64,000 bases of DNA from Pseudomonas putida (lineage in GTDB: Bacteria > Pseudomonadota > Gammaproteobacteria > Pseudomonadales > Pseudomonadaceae), in assembly GCF_003228315.1 (NCBI RefSeq), contig NZ_CP029693.1, forward strand, positions 4,019,501 through 4,083,500. Reading direction: 5' to 3'. Below the pieces are notes generated by a model. The model worked only from the letters and a program-made list of their open reading frames with translations. It did no database searches and was not told where the DNA came from. Both the position numbers and the translations under genes were made by a program. This document shows, in pieces, positions 1-6,865 of the stretch (position 1 is the first letter of the stretch; every line of letters begins with the position of its first letter).

Positions 1-65
1 TTTATACCGGCATCGGCTTTTTTACGGATAAGCTTTGTGAATCCACACTGCTCAAGTCTGAATCC
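1..65. other. Window start, leader upstream of fau
   Basis: Short non-coding segment ahead of fau. In Pseudomonas the 6S RNA gene normally lies just upstream of this gene, so its end may lie near or beyond the window edge, but no 6S structure can be recognised in these 65 bases. A run of six T at 19-24 could be the tail of an element that begins outside the window. Confidence 0.3.
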
Positions 66-671
66 ATGAACGAACCTGCGCTGCTTCCCCGCCCGCAACT
101 TCGACGCATGCTGCGCAAAGCCCGCCGCGCCCTGACCGCCAGTCAGCAACGCGAGGCCGCTCGCGGGCTGTACAAACAATTGGCCCAGCAACCGCTGTTC
201 CGCCGCGCCCGCCACATCTCCCTTTACCTGCCTACCGACGGTGAAATCGATCCGCGCCTGCTGCTGCGTGCCGCCCAGCGTCGGGGCAAAGCCACCTATC
301 TGCCGGTACTCAGCGCGTGGCCACGGACCAAAATGGTGTTCCAGCGTATTCGCCCCGGCGAAAAACTCAAACCCAACCGCTTTCGCATTCTGGAGCCCCG
401 GCACAACCTCGCCCGCCAGCGCAAAGTCTGGGCGCTGGACCTGGTGCTGCTACCGCTGGTGGGATTTGACGATGTCGGCGGACGCCTGGGGATGGGCGGC
501 GGCTTCTATGATCGCAGCCTGGCGTATCTGGCGCGCCGCAATGACTGGCGCAAACCGACGCTACTGGGGCTGGCTCATGAATGTCAGAAGGTGGAACGAC
601 TGGCTCAGGCGAGCTGGGATGTGCCGTTGCAGGGAACGGTCACGGACAAGGCGTGGTACTTCGCAGGCTAG
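66..671 (+). CDS. fau: 5-formyltetrahydrofolate cyclo-ligase
   Basis: The 201-residue product matches 5-formyltetrahydrofolate cyclo-ligase (YgfA/Fau), a cytosolic enzyme that uses ATP to turn 5-formyl-THF into 5,10-methenyl-THF and so returns folate to the one-carbon pool. The N-terminus is rich in Arg/Lys and Ala. The family ATP-binding signature GGRLGMGGGFYDR sits at residues 138-150, and the length is normal. The ATG at 66 is the first start in the window for this frame. A tiny membrane-protein gene follows on the other strand. Elsewhere in Pseudomonas the gene is found with zapA and 6S RNA, which would lie to the left of this window. Confidence 0.93.
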   Translation: MNEPALLPRPQLRRMLRKARRALTASQQREAARGLYKQLAQQPLFRRARHISLYLPTDGEIDPRLLLRAAQRRGKATYLPVLSAWPRTKMVFQRIRPGEKLKPNRFRILEPRHNLARQRKVWALDLVLLPLVGFDDVGGRLGMGGGFYDRSLAYLARRNDWRKPTLLGLAHECQKVERLAQASWDVPLQGTVTDKAWYFAG

Positions 672-707
672 ACGCCACTTCGGGGCAGCGGCGTCGAAAG
701 GCAGGGA

Positions 708-863
708 TCAGCGCTTGAAGGCGGTCGATTGTTGCTGCAGCGCCGAGACTTCAATCGGTGCATCGACCTTGCTGTTCCACAGGCTCTGGGCATAGCCGGT
801 GGTCACGACGCCGAGGCCGAACAAAATAACCAAAATCCATAGTAAATCCGGTTTGCGTTTCAT
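708..863 (-). CDS. Small membrane protein, 51 residues, unknown function
   Basis: A 51-codon frame begins with ATG at 863 and ends with TGA at 708. The product starts MKRKPDLLWILVILFGLGVV and continues with a short polar tail ending in STAFKR. Residues 7-22 form one hydrophobic segment after a KRK cluster, so a single-pass inner-membrane protein or an uncleaved signal anchor is likely. A run of G lies about ten bases upstream of the ATG and may act as ribosome binding site. The gene fills the space between fau and the EVE gene on the opposite strand. I do not recognise a family or function. Start, stop, membrane segment and positioning support it being real. Confidence 0.65.
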   Translation of the reverse strand: MKRKPDLLWILVILFGLGVVTTGYAQSLWNSKVDAPIEVSALQQQSTAFKR

Positions 864-1058
864 CGACTGCCCCCCAAAGGCATATCTATACGATGACAGC
901 AGCGGTTTCCATTTACAGGCCGTGCAGCAGCGTCAAGCATTGAAGGCCGGCATTTTGCGACAACGTGAACCTGCACGCAAATGCTGGCGTCAACCGACTG
1001 TCGGTTTGTCATAAAATTGCCGGACAACCTCTCCACATACCTCGCAAGGAGCCAAACC

Positions 1059-1508
1059 ATGGCCTATTGGCTGATGAAATCCGAGCCCGACGAGCTCTCG
1101 ATCAAGGGCCTGGAAAAGCTCGGCAAAGCGCGCTGGGACGGGGTTCGCAACTATCAGGCGCGTAATTTCCTGCGGTCCATGGCGGTGGGGGACGAGTTTT
1201 TCTTCTATCACTCCAGTTGCCCGGAGCCGGGGATTGCCGGGATCGGCAAGATCGTCGAAGCCGCCTATCCGGACCCGACCGCGCTGGAGCCTGAAAGCCA
1301 TTACTTCGATCCAAAGGCAACGCCTGAGAAAAATGCCTGGAGCGCGATCGATGTCGCGCATGTCGAGACGTTTTCCAGAGTGTTGAAGCTGGATTATCTG
1401 AAGCAGCAGACGGCGCTGGCGGAGATGCCGTTGGTGCAGAAGGGTTCGCGATTGTCGGTGATGCCTGTTACCCCGGAACAGTGGGCGGCGGTGAAAGCAC
1501 TTTTGTAG
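1059..1508 (+). CDS. EVE domain-containing protein
   Basis: The 149-residue protein begins MAYWLMKSEPDELSI and is a complete single-domain EVE protein. EVE is a PUA-like fold that in studied members binds modified bases, such as methylated cytosine in DNA or RNA. Conserved features visible are WLMKSEP at the N-terminus, WDGVRNYQARNF near residues 28-39 and the GDEFFFYHS strand. The start at 1059 has AAGGA about eight bases upstream, so the longer frame from 981 is not used. The TAG stop at 1506-1508 lies inside the first arm of a REP element. The partner nucleic acid is unknown. Confidence 0.88.
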   Translation: MAYWLMKSEPDELSIKGLEKLGKARWDGVRNYQARNFLRSMAVGDEFFFYHSSCPEPGIAGIGKIVEAAYPDPTALEPESHYFDPKATPEKNAWSAIDVAHVETFSRVLKLDYLKQQTALAEMPLVQKGSRLSVMPVTPEQWAAVKALL

Positions 1509-1571
1509 GAGCAAAGCTTGCTCGCGATGGCGATCTCGAGGGCGCTATCGCGAGCAAGCTTTGCTCCTACA
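1504..1571. repeat. REP doublet, GCAAAGCTTGCTCGCGA type
   Basis: Two inverted REP arms (TGTAGGAGCAAAGCTTGCTC and its reverse complement) flank a spacer of about 20 bases. The pair lies between the convergent EVE and FliL-like genes, and its first arm supplies the stop codon of the EVE gene. The RNA would fold into a long hairpin. Confidence 0.88.
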
Positions 1572-1581
1572 GGATCCAGCA

Positions 1582-1989
1582 TTACTGGATGATGAGGTTG
1601 TTGAACAACAGATCCTCAACCACCGGCTTGCCGGTTTCGTCATTCATGACCTGCTGGGTTTGCTTCAGCGCTTCCTGACGCAACTTTTCCTTGGCCTCGA
1701 CGTTGTTCATCGTCTCGGTGGTCTGTTGGGCAAACAACGCCACCAGCTGATTACGGATCAATGGCTCGTTGGCCTTGACCGCCTTGGTCGCTTCATCGCC
1801 GGTAACCCGCAACGCCACATCGGCCTTGTACACCTTGAGTTTGGGCGTGCCATCGAGCCCATAGTTGCCCACGAATGGCGGGCTCAGGGTGATGTAATTG
1901 ACCTTCGGCGCGGCATTCTCCGCCGCTTCTTCGGCCATCGCTGCCACCGGCAGGGACAGGGCCATCATCAACACAATCCACGCTTTCAC
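1582..1989 (-). CDS. FliL-like secreted protein
   Basis: The protein of 135 residues starts at a GTG (1987-1989), preceded by GAGGAGCG on the minus strand, a far better site than the upstream GTG of the longer frame. It begins with a signal peptide or anchor (KAWIVLMMALSLPVAAMA) followed by EEAAENAAPKVNYITLSPPF, which resembles the start of the FliL domain. The C-terminal part carries the FliL-like pattern of a charged helix ending in VVEDLLFNNLIIQ. True FliL stabilises the flagellar stator. This paralogue lies outside any flagellar cluster, so a flagellar role is only inferred. It is divergent from the quinone oxidoreductase gene. Confidence 0.75.
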   Translation of the reverse strand: MKAWIVLMMALSLPVAAMAEEAAENAAPKVNYITLSPPFVGNYGLDGTPKLKVYKADVALRVTGDEATKAVKANEPLIRNQLVALFAQQTTETMNNVEAKEKLRQEALKQTQQVMNDETGKPVVEDLLFNNLIIQ

Positions 1990-2139
1990 TATTCGCTCCT
2001 CATCCGGTTTGCGGCCTAGCATAACGACCCGCCGCTCAAGCACAAGCTTATGGCTGGCTATCAGGGGCAGGCATGCTCGTTGACCCGTTAACTCACACAC
2101 CTACACTTATCGGCCATCTCTCCCAAAGGAATAGCCCTG

Positions 2140-3117
2140 ATGAAAGCCGTGCTGTGCAAAGCCTTCGGCCCTGCCGAATCGCTGGAGCTGGAAGACGTCG
2201 CCAGTCCTGTCGCGAAGAAGAATGAAATCCTGCTGGACGTGCACGCCGCCGGGGTCAATTTCCCCGACACGCTGATCATCGAGGGCAAGTATCAATTCAA
2301 GCCGCCCTTCCCTTTTTCCCCGGGTGGCGAAGCGGCCGGCGTGGTCAGTGCGGTGGGTGAAAAGGTCAGTCACTTGAAAGTCGGTGACCGGGTCATGGCC
2401 CTGACGGGTTGGGGCAGCTTTGCCGAACAGGTCGCGGTGCCGGGCTACAACGTTCTACCGATCCCGCCTTCGATGGACTTCAACACCGCCGCCGCCTTCA
2501 GCATGACCTATGGCACCTCGATGCACGCCCTCAAGCAGCGCGGCAACCTGCAACCGGGTGAAACCCTGCTGGTGCTCGGCGCTTCCGGTGGTGTCGGCCT
2601 CGCTGCCGTGGAAATCGGCAAGGCCATGGGCGCCCGGGTGATAGCCGCCGCCAGCAGCGCGGAAAAGCTGGCCGTGGCCAAGGCCGCCGGTGCCGATGAG
2701 CTGATCAACTACAGCGAAACCAGCCTCAAGGACGAAATCAAACGCCTGACCGATGGCCAGGGCGCCGACGTGATCTACGATCCGGTAGGCGGCGACCTGT
2801 TCGACCAGGCCGTGCGCGCCATCGCCTGGAACGGTCGCCTGCTGGTGGTCGGTTTCGCCAGCGGCCGCATCCCCGAACTACCAGTGAACCTCGCCCTGCT
2901 CAAAGGTGCCGCCGTGGTCGGCGTGTTCTGGGGTTCGTTTGCCCAGCGTCAGCCACAGGACAATGCGGCGAACTTCCAGCAACTGTTCGGCTGGTTTGCC
3001 GAAGGCAAGTTGAAGCCACTGGTGTCGCAGGTATATCCGTTAAGCAATGCTGCGCAGGCGATCAATGATCTTGGCCAGCGCAAGGCGGTCGGGAAGGTGG
3101 TGGTGCAGGTTCGCTGA
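2140..3117 (+). CDS. qor: NADPH:quinone oxidoreductase family protein
   Basis: A 325-residue zinc-independent medium-chain dehydrogenase/reductase of the quinone oxidoreductase group. The N-terminal GroES-like domain contains HAAGVNFPDTLIIEGKYQ and GGEAAGVVSAVG. The Rossmann domain carries the nucleotide-binding stretch VLGASGGVGLAAVEIGKAMG, and GADELINYSE follows the usual pattern of the NADPH-binding loop. No catalytic zinc cysteines are seen. It reduces quinones or other unsaturated carbonyls with NADPH in the cytosol. The ATG at 2140 follows CCAAAGGAATAGCC. A perfect 10-base-pair hairpin lies ten bases after the stop. The exact substrate cannot be read from sequence. Confidence 0.88.
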   Translation: MKAVLCKAFGPAESLELEDVASPVAKKNEILLDVHAAGVNFPDTLIIEGKYQFKPPFPFSPGGEAAGVVSAVGEKVSHLKVGDRVMALTGWGSFAEQVAVPGYNVLPIPPSMDFNTAAAFSMTYGTSMHALKQRGNLQPGETLLVLGASGGVGLAAVEIGKAMGARVIAAASSAEKLAVAKAAGADELINYSETSLKDEIKRLTDGQGADVIYDPVGGDLFDQAVRAIAWNGRLLVVGFASGRIPELPVNLALLKGAAVVGVFWGSFAQRQPQDNAANFQQLFGWFAEGKLKPLVSQVYPLSNAAQAINDLGQRKAVGKVVVQVR

Positions 3118-3127
3118 GCCAACCAGA

Positions 3128-3160
3128 GGGTCTGGACTTCGTTCAGCGCGGTCCAGACCC
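3128..3160. terminator. Hairpin after qor
   Basis: GGGTCTGGAC and GTCCAGACCC pair perfectly (10 bp) around a 13-base loop directly after qor. The downstream stretch is GATTAAAACT, so there is no T-tract and it may not be a classical intrinsic terminator. It could act as an mRNA 3' stabiliser. Confidence 0.5.
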
Positions 3161-3280
3161 GATTAAAACTAAAGCAACTCGCGAATATCCTTCGGCAAGT
3201 TCCGGTATCAGGAAAACCTCCTCCGCCCTGGTTTCCACAGACAACATCATCAGCAAAACCACACACACCAACCCACGCAT
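3143..3280 (-). CDS. Possible small secreted protein, 45 residues (uncertain)
   Basis: An ATG at 3280 with AAGGGAG seven bases upstream opens a 45-codon frame whose product begins MRGLVCVVLLMMLSVETRAEE, a convincing signal peptide. The frame runs into the qor hairpin and stops at 3143. In the neighbouring frame the same DNA reads LPKDIRELL followed by TAG at 3169, which looks more protein-like than the C-terminus of the ATG frame. The gene may therefore carry a one-base frameshift or not be a gene. The rest of the 490-base gap between qor and glpT holds no other recognisable feature apart from the glpT leader. Confidence 0.35.
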   Translation of the reverse strand: MRGLVCVVLLMMLSVETRAEEVFLIPELAEGYSRVALVLIGSGPR

Positions 3281-3608
3281 AACCACTCCCTTCGCCACTG
3301 AATAGCCAAACCTGGCAACAGCACAAAAGGCTAAAGATCAATGGCACCGGGCTGAAGATCATGACTTCCGGTAACTGCGCAGGACATTCCCCAAAAATCT
3401 GACCTACTCCGCAATGACCAGGCGTTTTACAGAGGCCGCCGGTAACGCTTCCTACGCGGCATTCATTTATGTCTGTACGACATGTTCGTAATGCAACGCT
3501 CGTTTTCCAACATTTGCACATTTTCCTCAATGCGAACCGCTGCTATTTTCGGTAACGAAACTGTAATATTCGCTTCCGCAGCCAAAACAAGAAATCTGGA
3601 GCTCTTGA

Positions 3609-4958
3609 ATGTTTGCTTTCTTTCGCCCTGCCGCACATCAGGCGCCCCTGCCTGAAGAAAAAATAGACAGTACTTATCGACGCCTGCGCTGGCAGATCTT
3701 CGCCGGTATCTTCATCGGGTACGCCGGTTACTACCTGCTACGCAAAAACTTCTCCCTGGCCATGCCCTACCTGATCGAAGAGGGTTACACCCGTGGTGAA
3801 CTGGGTGTGGCGTTGTCGGCGATCGCCATTGCCTACGGCCTGTCCAAGTTCCTGATGGGCATCGTGTCCGATCGCTCCAACCCGCGCTTCTTCCTGCCGT
3901 TCGGCCTGATGGTCTCGGCGGCGGTGATGTTCATTTTCGGATTTGCGCATTGGGCGACGTCCAGCGTGACGATCATGTTCGTCCTGCTGTTCATCAACGG
4001 CTGGGCACAGGGCATGGGTTGGCCGCCGAGTGGCCGGACCATGGTGCACTGGTGGTCGCAGAAGGAACGCGGCGGCGTGGTGTCGCTGTGGAACGTGGCG
4101 CACAACGTGGGTGGCGGTCTGATCGGCCCCCTGTTCCTGATCGGCATGGGCCTGTTCAACGATTGGCATGCCGCGTTTTATGTGCCGGCGGCGGTGGCCA
4201 TGGCAGTGGCGATTTTTGCCTTCATCACCATGCGCGACACTCCGCAATCGGTCGGTTTGCCGCCCATTGAGAAGTACAAGAATGACTATCCGGAAGGCTA
4301 CGACGCCAGCCACGAAAAGGAATTCAGCGCCAAGGAAATCTTCGTCAAGTACGTGCTGCGCAACAAGATGCTCTGGTACATCGCCATGGCCAACGTCTTT
4401 GTCTACCTGCTGCGCTATGGCGTGCTGGACTGGGCGCCGACCTATCTGAAGGAAGCGAAGGGCTTCACCGTGGACAAGACCTCCTGGGCCTATTTTTTCT
4501 ACGAGTGGGCCGGTATTCCGGGCACGCTGCTGTGCGGCTGGATGTCGGACAAGATCTTCCGTGGCAACCGTGGCCTGACCGGCATGGTGTTCATGGCGCT
4601 GGTGACCGTGGCGACGCTGGTGTACTGGCTCAATCCGGCCGGTAACCCGACGGTGGACATGATCGCGCTGATCTCCATCGGCTTCCTGATCTACGGCCCG
4701 GTGATGCTGATCGGCCTGCAGGCGCTGGAACTGGCCCCAAAGAAAGCCGCCGGCACTGCTGCGGGTTTCACCGGCCTGTTCGGTTATCTGGGTGGTTCGG
4801 TCGCGGCCAGTGCAGCGATGGGCTACACCGTGGACCATTTCGGCTGGGACGGTGGTTTCGTGCTGTTGATCGGCGCCTGCCTGCTGGCGATGGCCTTCCT
4901 TGCGCCAACCCTGTGGCACAAGCAAGCGGCCAGTCAGACCCGCGAAGCGCTCGCCTGA
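3609..4958 (+). CDS. glpT: sn-glycerol-3-phosphate antiporter GlpT
   Basis: A 449-residue major facilitator protein of the organophosphate:Pi antiporter family, with twelve membrane segments expected. It exchanges external sn-glycerol-3-phosphate for cytoplasmic phosphate across the inner membrane. Typical landmarks are RLRWQIFAGIFIGYAGYYLL with the substrate arginine RKNFSLAMPYL (about residue 45), the GLSKFLMGIVSDRSNPR loop, and NGWAQGMGWPPSGRTMVHWW. The ATG at 3609 has GGAG about eight bases upstream. No glpD, glpF or glpR lies next to it. Its 3' end overlaps the convergent ChaC-like gene by 25 bases. In Pseudomonas GlpT is also the entry route of fosfomycin. Confidence 0.95.
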   Translation: MFAFFRPAAHQAPLPEEKIDSTYRRLRWQIFAGIFIGYAGYYLLRKNFSLAMPYLIEEGYTRGELGVALSAIAIAYGLSKFLMGIVSDRSNPRFFLPFGLMVSAAVMFIFGFAHWATSSVTIMFVLLFINGWAQGMGWPPSGRTMVHWWSQKERGGVVSLWNVAHNVGGGLIGPLFLIGMGLFNDWHAAFYVPAAVAMAVAIFAFITMRDTPQSVGLPPIEKYKNDYPEGYDASHEKEFSAKEIFVKYVLRNKMLWYIAMANVFVYLLRYGVLDWAPTYLKEAKGFTVDKTSWAYFFYEWAGIPGTLLCGWMSDKIFRGNRGLTGMVFMALVTVATLVYWLNPAGNPTVDMIALISIGFLIYGPVMLIGLQALELAPKKAAGTAAGFTGLFGYLGGSVAASAAMGYTVDHFGWDGGFVLLIGACLLAMAFLAPTLWHKQAASQTREALA

Positions 4959-5602
4959 TCAATCTTTGATTTGCAACGCTTGAGCCGCGCCTCCAGATTG
5001 CGGTCTGGCATGGCGTGGCTGCGCAGGGCCTGGGCGGTCTGCTCGACATAGTCGCGCGTGGTGCCGTAGCGTCCGCAAGCGTTTTCAAACACGTGGCTCA
5101 AGACGTGATCCGGCAGGTTGCCCGCATAGCTGGGCAGATGCCGCTCCAGAACGAATCCCAACGCCTGAACCTGGTTGCCGTCTTCGAGACGGCAGTTGAG
5201 CCAGTGCGGGCGATAGGATGGAAACGGCATCTCGCGCTTCCATAACGCATACAACGAAGCGTCCAGTTGTTCTTCCGGCAAGCGATAGGCGAAACCGCTG
5301 CAAGAGCCGCCACGATCCAAACCGAACACCAGCCCGGGCATTTCCGGCGTGCCGCGATGCTCGTGGGACCACAGGTACAAACCGCGATGATAGCCGTGCA
5401 CCCGCCCGCGAACGCGCTCAACCGCCGTGCATTCGGGGCGCCAGATCAGCGACCCATACGCGAACAGCCACACCGGCCCACCCTTGTGACGAGCCATGGT
5501 CGATTGCATCGAGCTAATTAATTGTTCGTGCGTGAGCTGCGGCCCCAGATCGAGGCGCGGAGGGTAAGCCAGGTTCAGAAATGAAGATTCGATGGCGCTC
5601 AT
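4934..5602 (-). CDS. ChaC-like gamma-glutamylcyclotransferase
   Basis: The 222-residue protein has the ChaC fold: the motif GPVWLFAYGSLIWRPE at residues 41-56, then RVRGRVHGYHRGLYLWSHEHRGTPEMPGLVFGL. The Glu in GTPE matches the catalytic glutamate of glutathione-specific gamma-glutamylcyclotransferases, which cleave glutathione to 5-oxoproline and Cys-Gly in the cytosol. A 40-residue N-terminal extension and a basic C-terminus (NLEARLKRCKSKI) lie outside the core. It converges on glpT with a 25-base overlap. Upstream is an AT-rich intergenic region with an 11-base inverted repeat that could control it. Glutathione specificity is inferred from the family. Confidence 0.85.
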   Translation of the reverse strand: MSAIESSFLNLAYPPRLDLGPQLTHEQLISSMQSTMARHKGGPVWLFAYGSLIWRPECTAVERVRGRVHGYHRGLYLWSHEHRGTPEMPGLVFGLDRGGSCSGFAYRLPEEQLDASLYALWKREMPFPSYRPHWLNCRLEDGNQVQALGFVLERHLPSYAGNLPDHVLSHVFENACGRYGTTRDYVEQTAQALRSHAMPDRNLEARLKRCKSKIDQASASRV

Positions 5603-5680
5603 GGCGAATAGCGTTCAGCTCCCCGCGAGTAAACAGTTACTAAATAGAACGCACCGCCGAAACAATAAGGCACATATGTT

Positions 5681-5728
5681 TTCAAGTAATTTAAGTGCCT
5701 TGGCGCGGTTCTTAATTAATTACTTGAA
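5681..5728. promoter_or_regulatory. AT-rich region with perfect inverted repeat upstream of chaC-like gene
   Basis: TTCAAGTAATT (5681-5691) and AATTACTTGAA (5718-5728) form a perfect 11-base inverted repeat with a 26-base centre, 79-126 bases upstream of the ChaC-like start. The surrounding 5630-5795 stretch is strikingly AT-rich for this genome. It could be an operator or the base of a structured RNA. No known regulator site was matched. Confidence 0.35.
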
Positions 5729-5796
5729 CGAGTTATAACTTACCGAGATTTACGAGTTTTTATAAATACCGATGGGCTATATAGAGGGTTATAAAC

Positions 5797-5880
5797 CTCG
5801 CGATGGTCTTCAACGATTACGCGGGCAGTCAGGCTGCCCGCGGTGTTCTTGAGTCCATCGCGAGCAGGCTCGCTCCTACA
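5797..5880. repeat. REP doublet, one arm degenerate
   Basis: A complete right arm CCATCGCGAGCAGGCTCGCT at 5855-5880 is paired with a shortened left arm (CTCGCGATGG, 5798-5807). Between them is a small hairpin GCGGGCAG/CTGCCCGC. It lies just past the 3' end of the reductase gene at 5897. Confidence 0.8.
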
Positions 5881-5896
5881 GGTGAGGGGATTGCCG

Positions 5897-6865
5897 TCAG
5901 GATCGGGGGGCGTAGGCAAAGACGTCGGCGCGCATCTGGTGGGCATCCATCCCCGCCTCGACCAGCGCATCCAACGTGCCGTAGACCATCGCCGGCGAAC
6001 CGCTGGCGTAGACGTGCAAGGCCTTGAGATCGGGGAAGTCTTCGCACACCGCTTCGTGCAACATGCCGCAACGCCCCTGCCAGCCGCACTGATCACTGAC
6101 GACTTTGTGCAGAAACAGATTCGGCAGTTTCAGCCATTCATCCCAGTGTTCGACTTCGTAAAAGTCTTCCGGACGACGCACGCCCCAATACAGGTGCACC
6201 GGATGCTTGAAACCGGTCGCGCGGCAATGTTCGATCAGGCCATGAACCTGGCCCATGCCGGTGCCTGCGGCGATCAGCACCAACGGACCGTCGGGCAATT
6301 CGGCCAGGTGCGTATCACCGAATGGCATGTCGATGCGCACCATCGAATCACGCTGCAATTGCTTGATCAGATTCAATGCGCTGGCTTCACGCGCCAGCAC
6401 ATGGATTTCCAGATCCCGCCCGGCCGAAGGTGCCGAAGCCAGGGAAAAGGATGATTTGTCGCCGTTGTCCCGATGAATCATCAGGTACTGGCCAGCGTGA
6501 TAACGAGGTGGCTTGCCCGCCGGTGCCCGCAGGCGAACGCGCCAGGTATCGCCACCGACCTCGGTGCAACTGGTGACCTGACACGACAGGGTGCGCACCG
6601 GCAATTCTCCCAGCGCGAGCACGCCATCCCACAGCACGATGCAGTCTTCCAGCGGCTCTGCTATGCAAGTGTAGAACTCGCCATGGTCACGCACGAGGCC
6701 GGCTTGCTCGACCCGACCTTCCACCAGCAGCGCGGCGCACACATGGCAGTTGCCGTTGCGACAGCTTTGCGGGCATTCATAGCCCAGGCGGCGTGCGCCA
6801 TCAAGAATCCGCTCGCCGGGCTGAATCTCCAGCACTGCTCCGGAGGGCTGCAAGGTTACACGCAT
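5897..6865 (-). CDS. 2Fe-2S ferredoxin/flavin reductase (CDP-6-deoxy-delta-3,4-glucoseen reductase-like)
   Basis: A 322-residue electron-transfer protein made of an N-terminal plant-type 2Fe-2S ferredoxin (cysteines 31, 35, 40, 43 and 67), an FAD-binding domain (RYHAGQYLMI) and a C-terminal NAD(P)-binding domain (LIAAGTGMGQVHGLIEH). Databases usually name this type CDP-6-deoxy-delta-3,4-glucoseen reductase, but no dideoxysugar genes are nearby. Its ATG overlaps the ubiD stop by one base (TGATG), so the two are translated together. A role as reductase linked to UbiD or to flavin supply for prenylated FMN is a reasonable guess from that coupling, not shown by sequence. Confidence 0.82.
   Translation of the reverse strand: MRVTLQPSGAVLEIQPGERILDGARRLGYECPQSCRNGNCHVCAALLVEGRVEQAGLVRDHGEFYTCIAEPLEDCIVLWDGVLALGELPVRTLSCQVTSCTEVGGDTWRVRLRAPAGKPPRYHAGQYLMIHRDNGDKSSFSLASAPSAGRDLEIHVLAREASALNLIKQLQRDSMVRIDMPFGDTHLAELPDGPLVLIAAGTGMGQVHGLIEHCRATGFKHPVHLYWGVRRPEDFYEVEHWDEWLKLPNLFLHKVVSDQCGWQGRCGMLHEAVCEDFPDLKALHVYASGSPAMVYGTLDALVEAGMDAHQMRADVFAYAPRS

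Noticed and set aside
3738..4925. Antisense frame of 395 codons within glpT
   Set aside because: It is a shadow of the GC-rich glpT frame: rich in His, Arg and Gln, with no domain or ribosome binding site.
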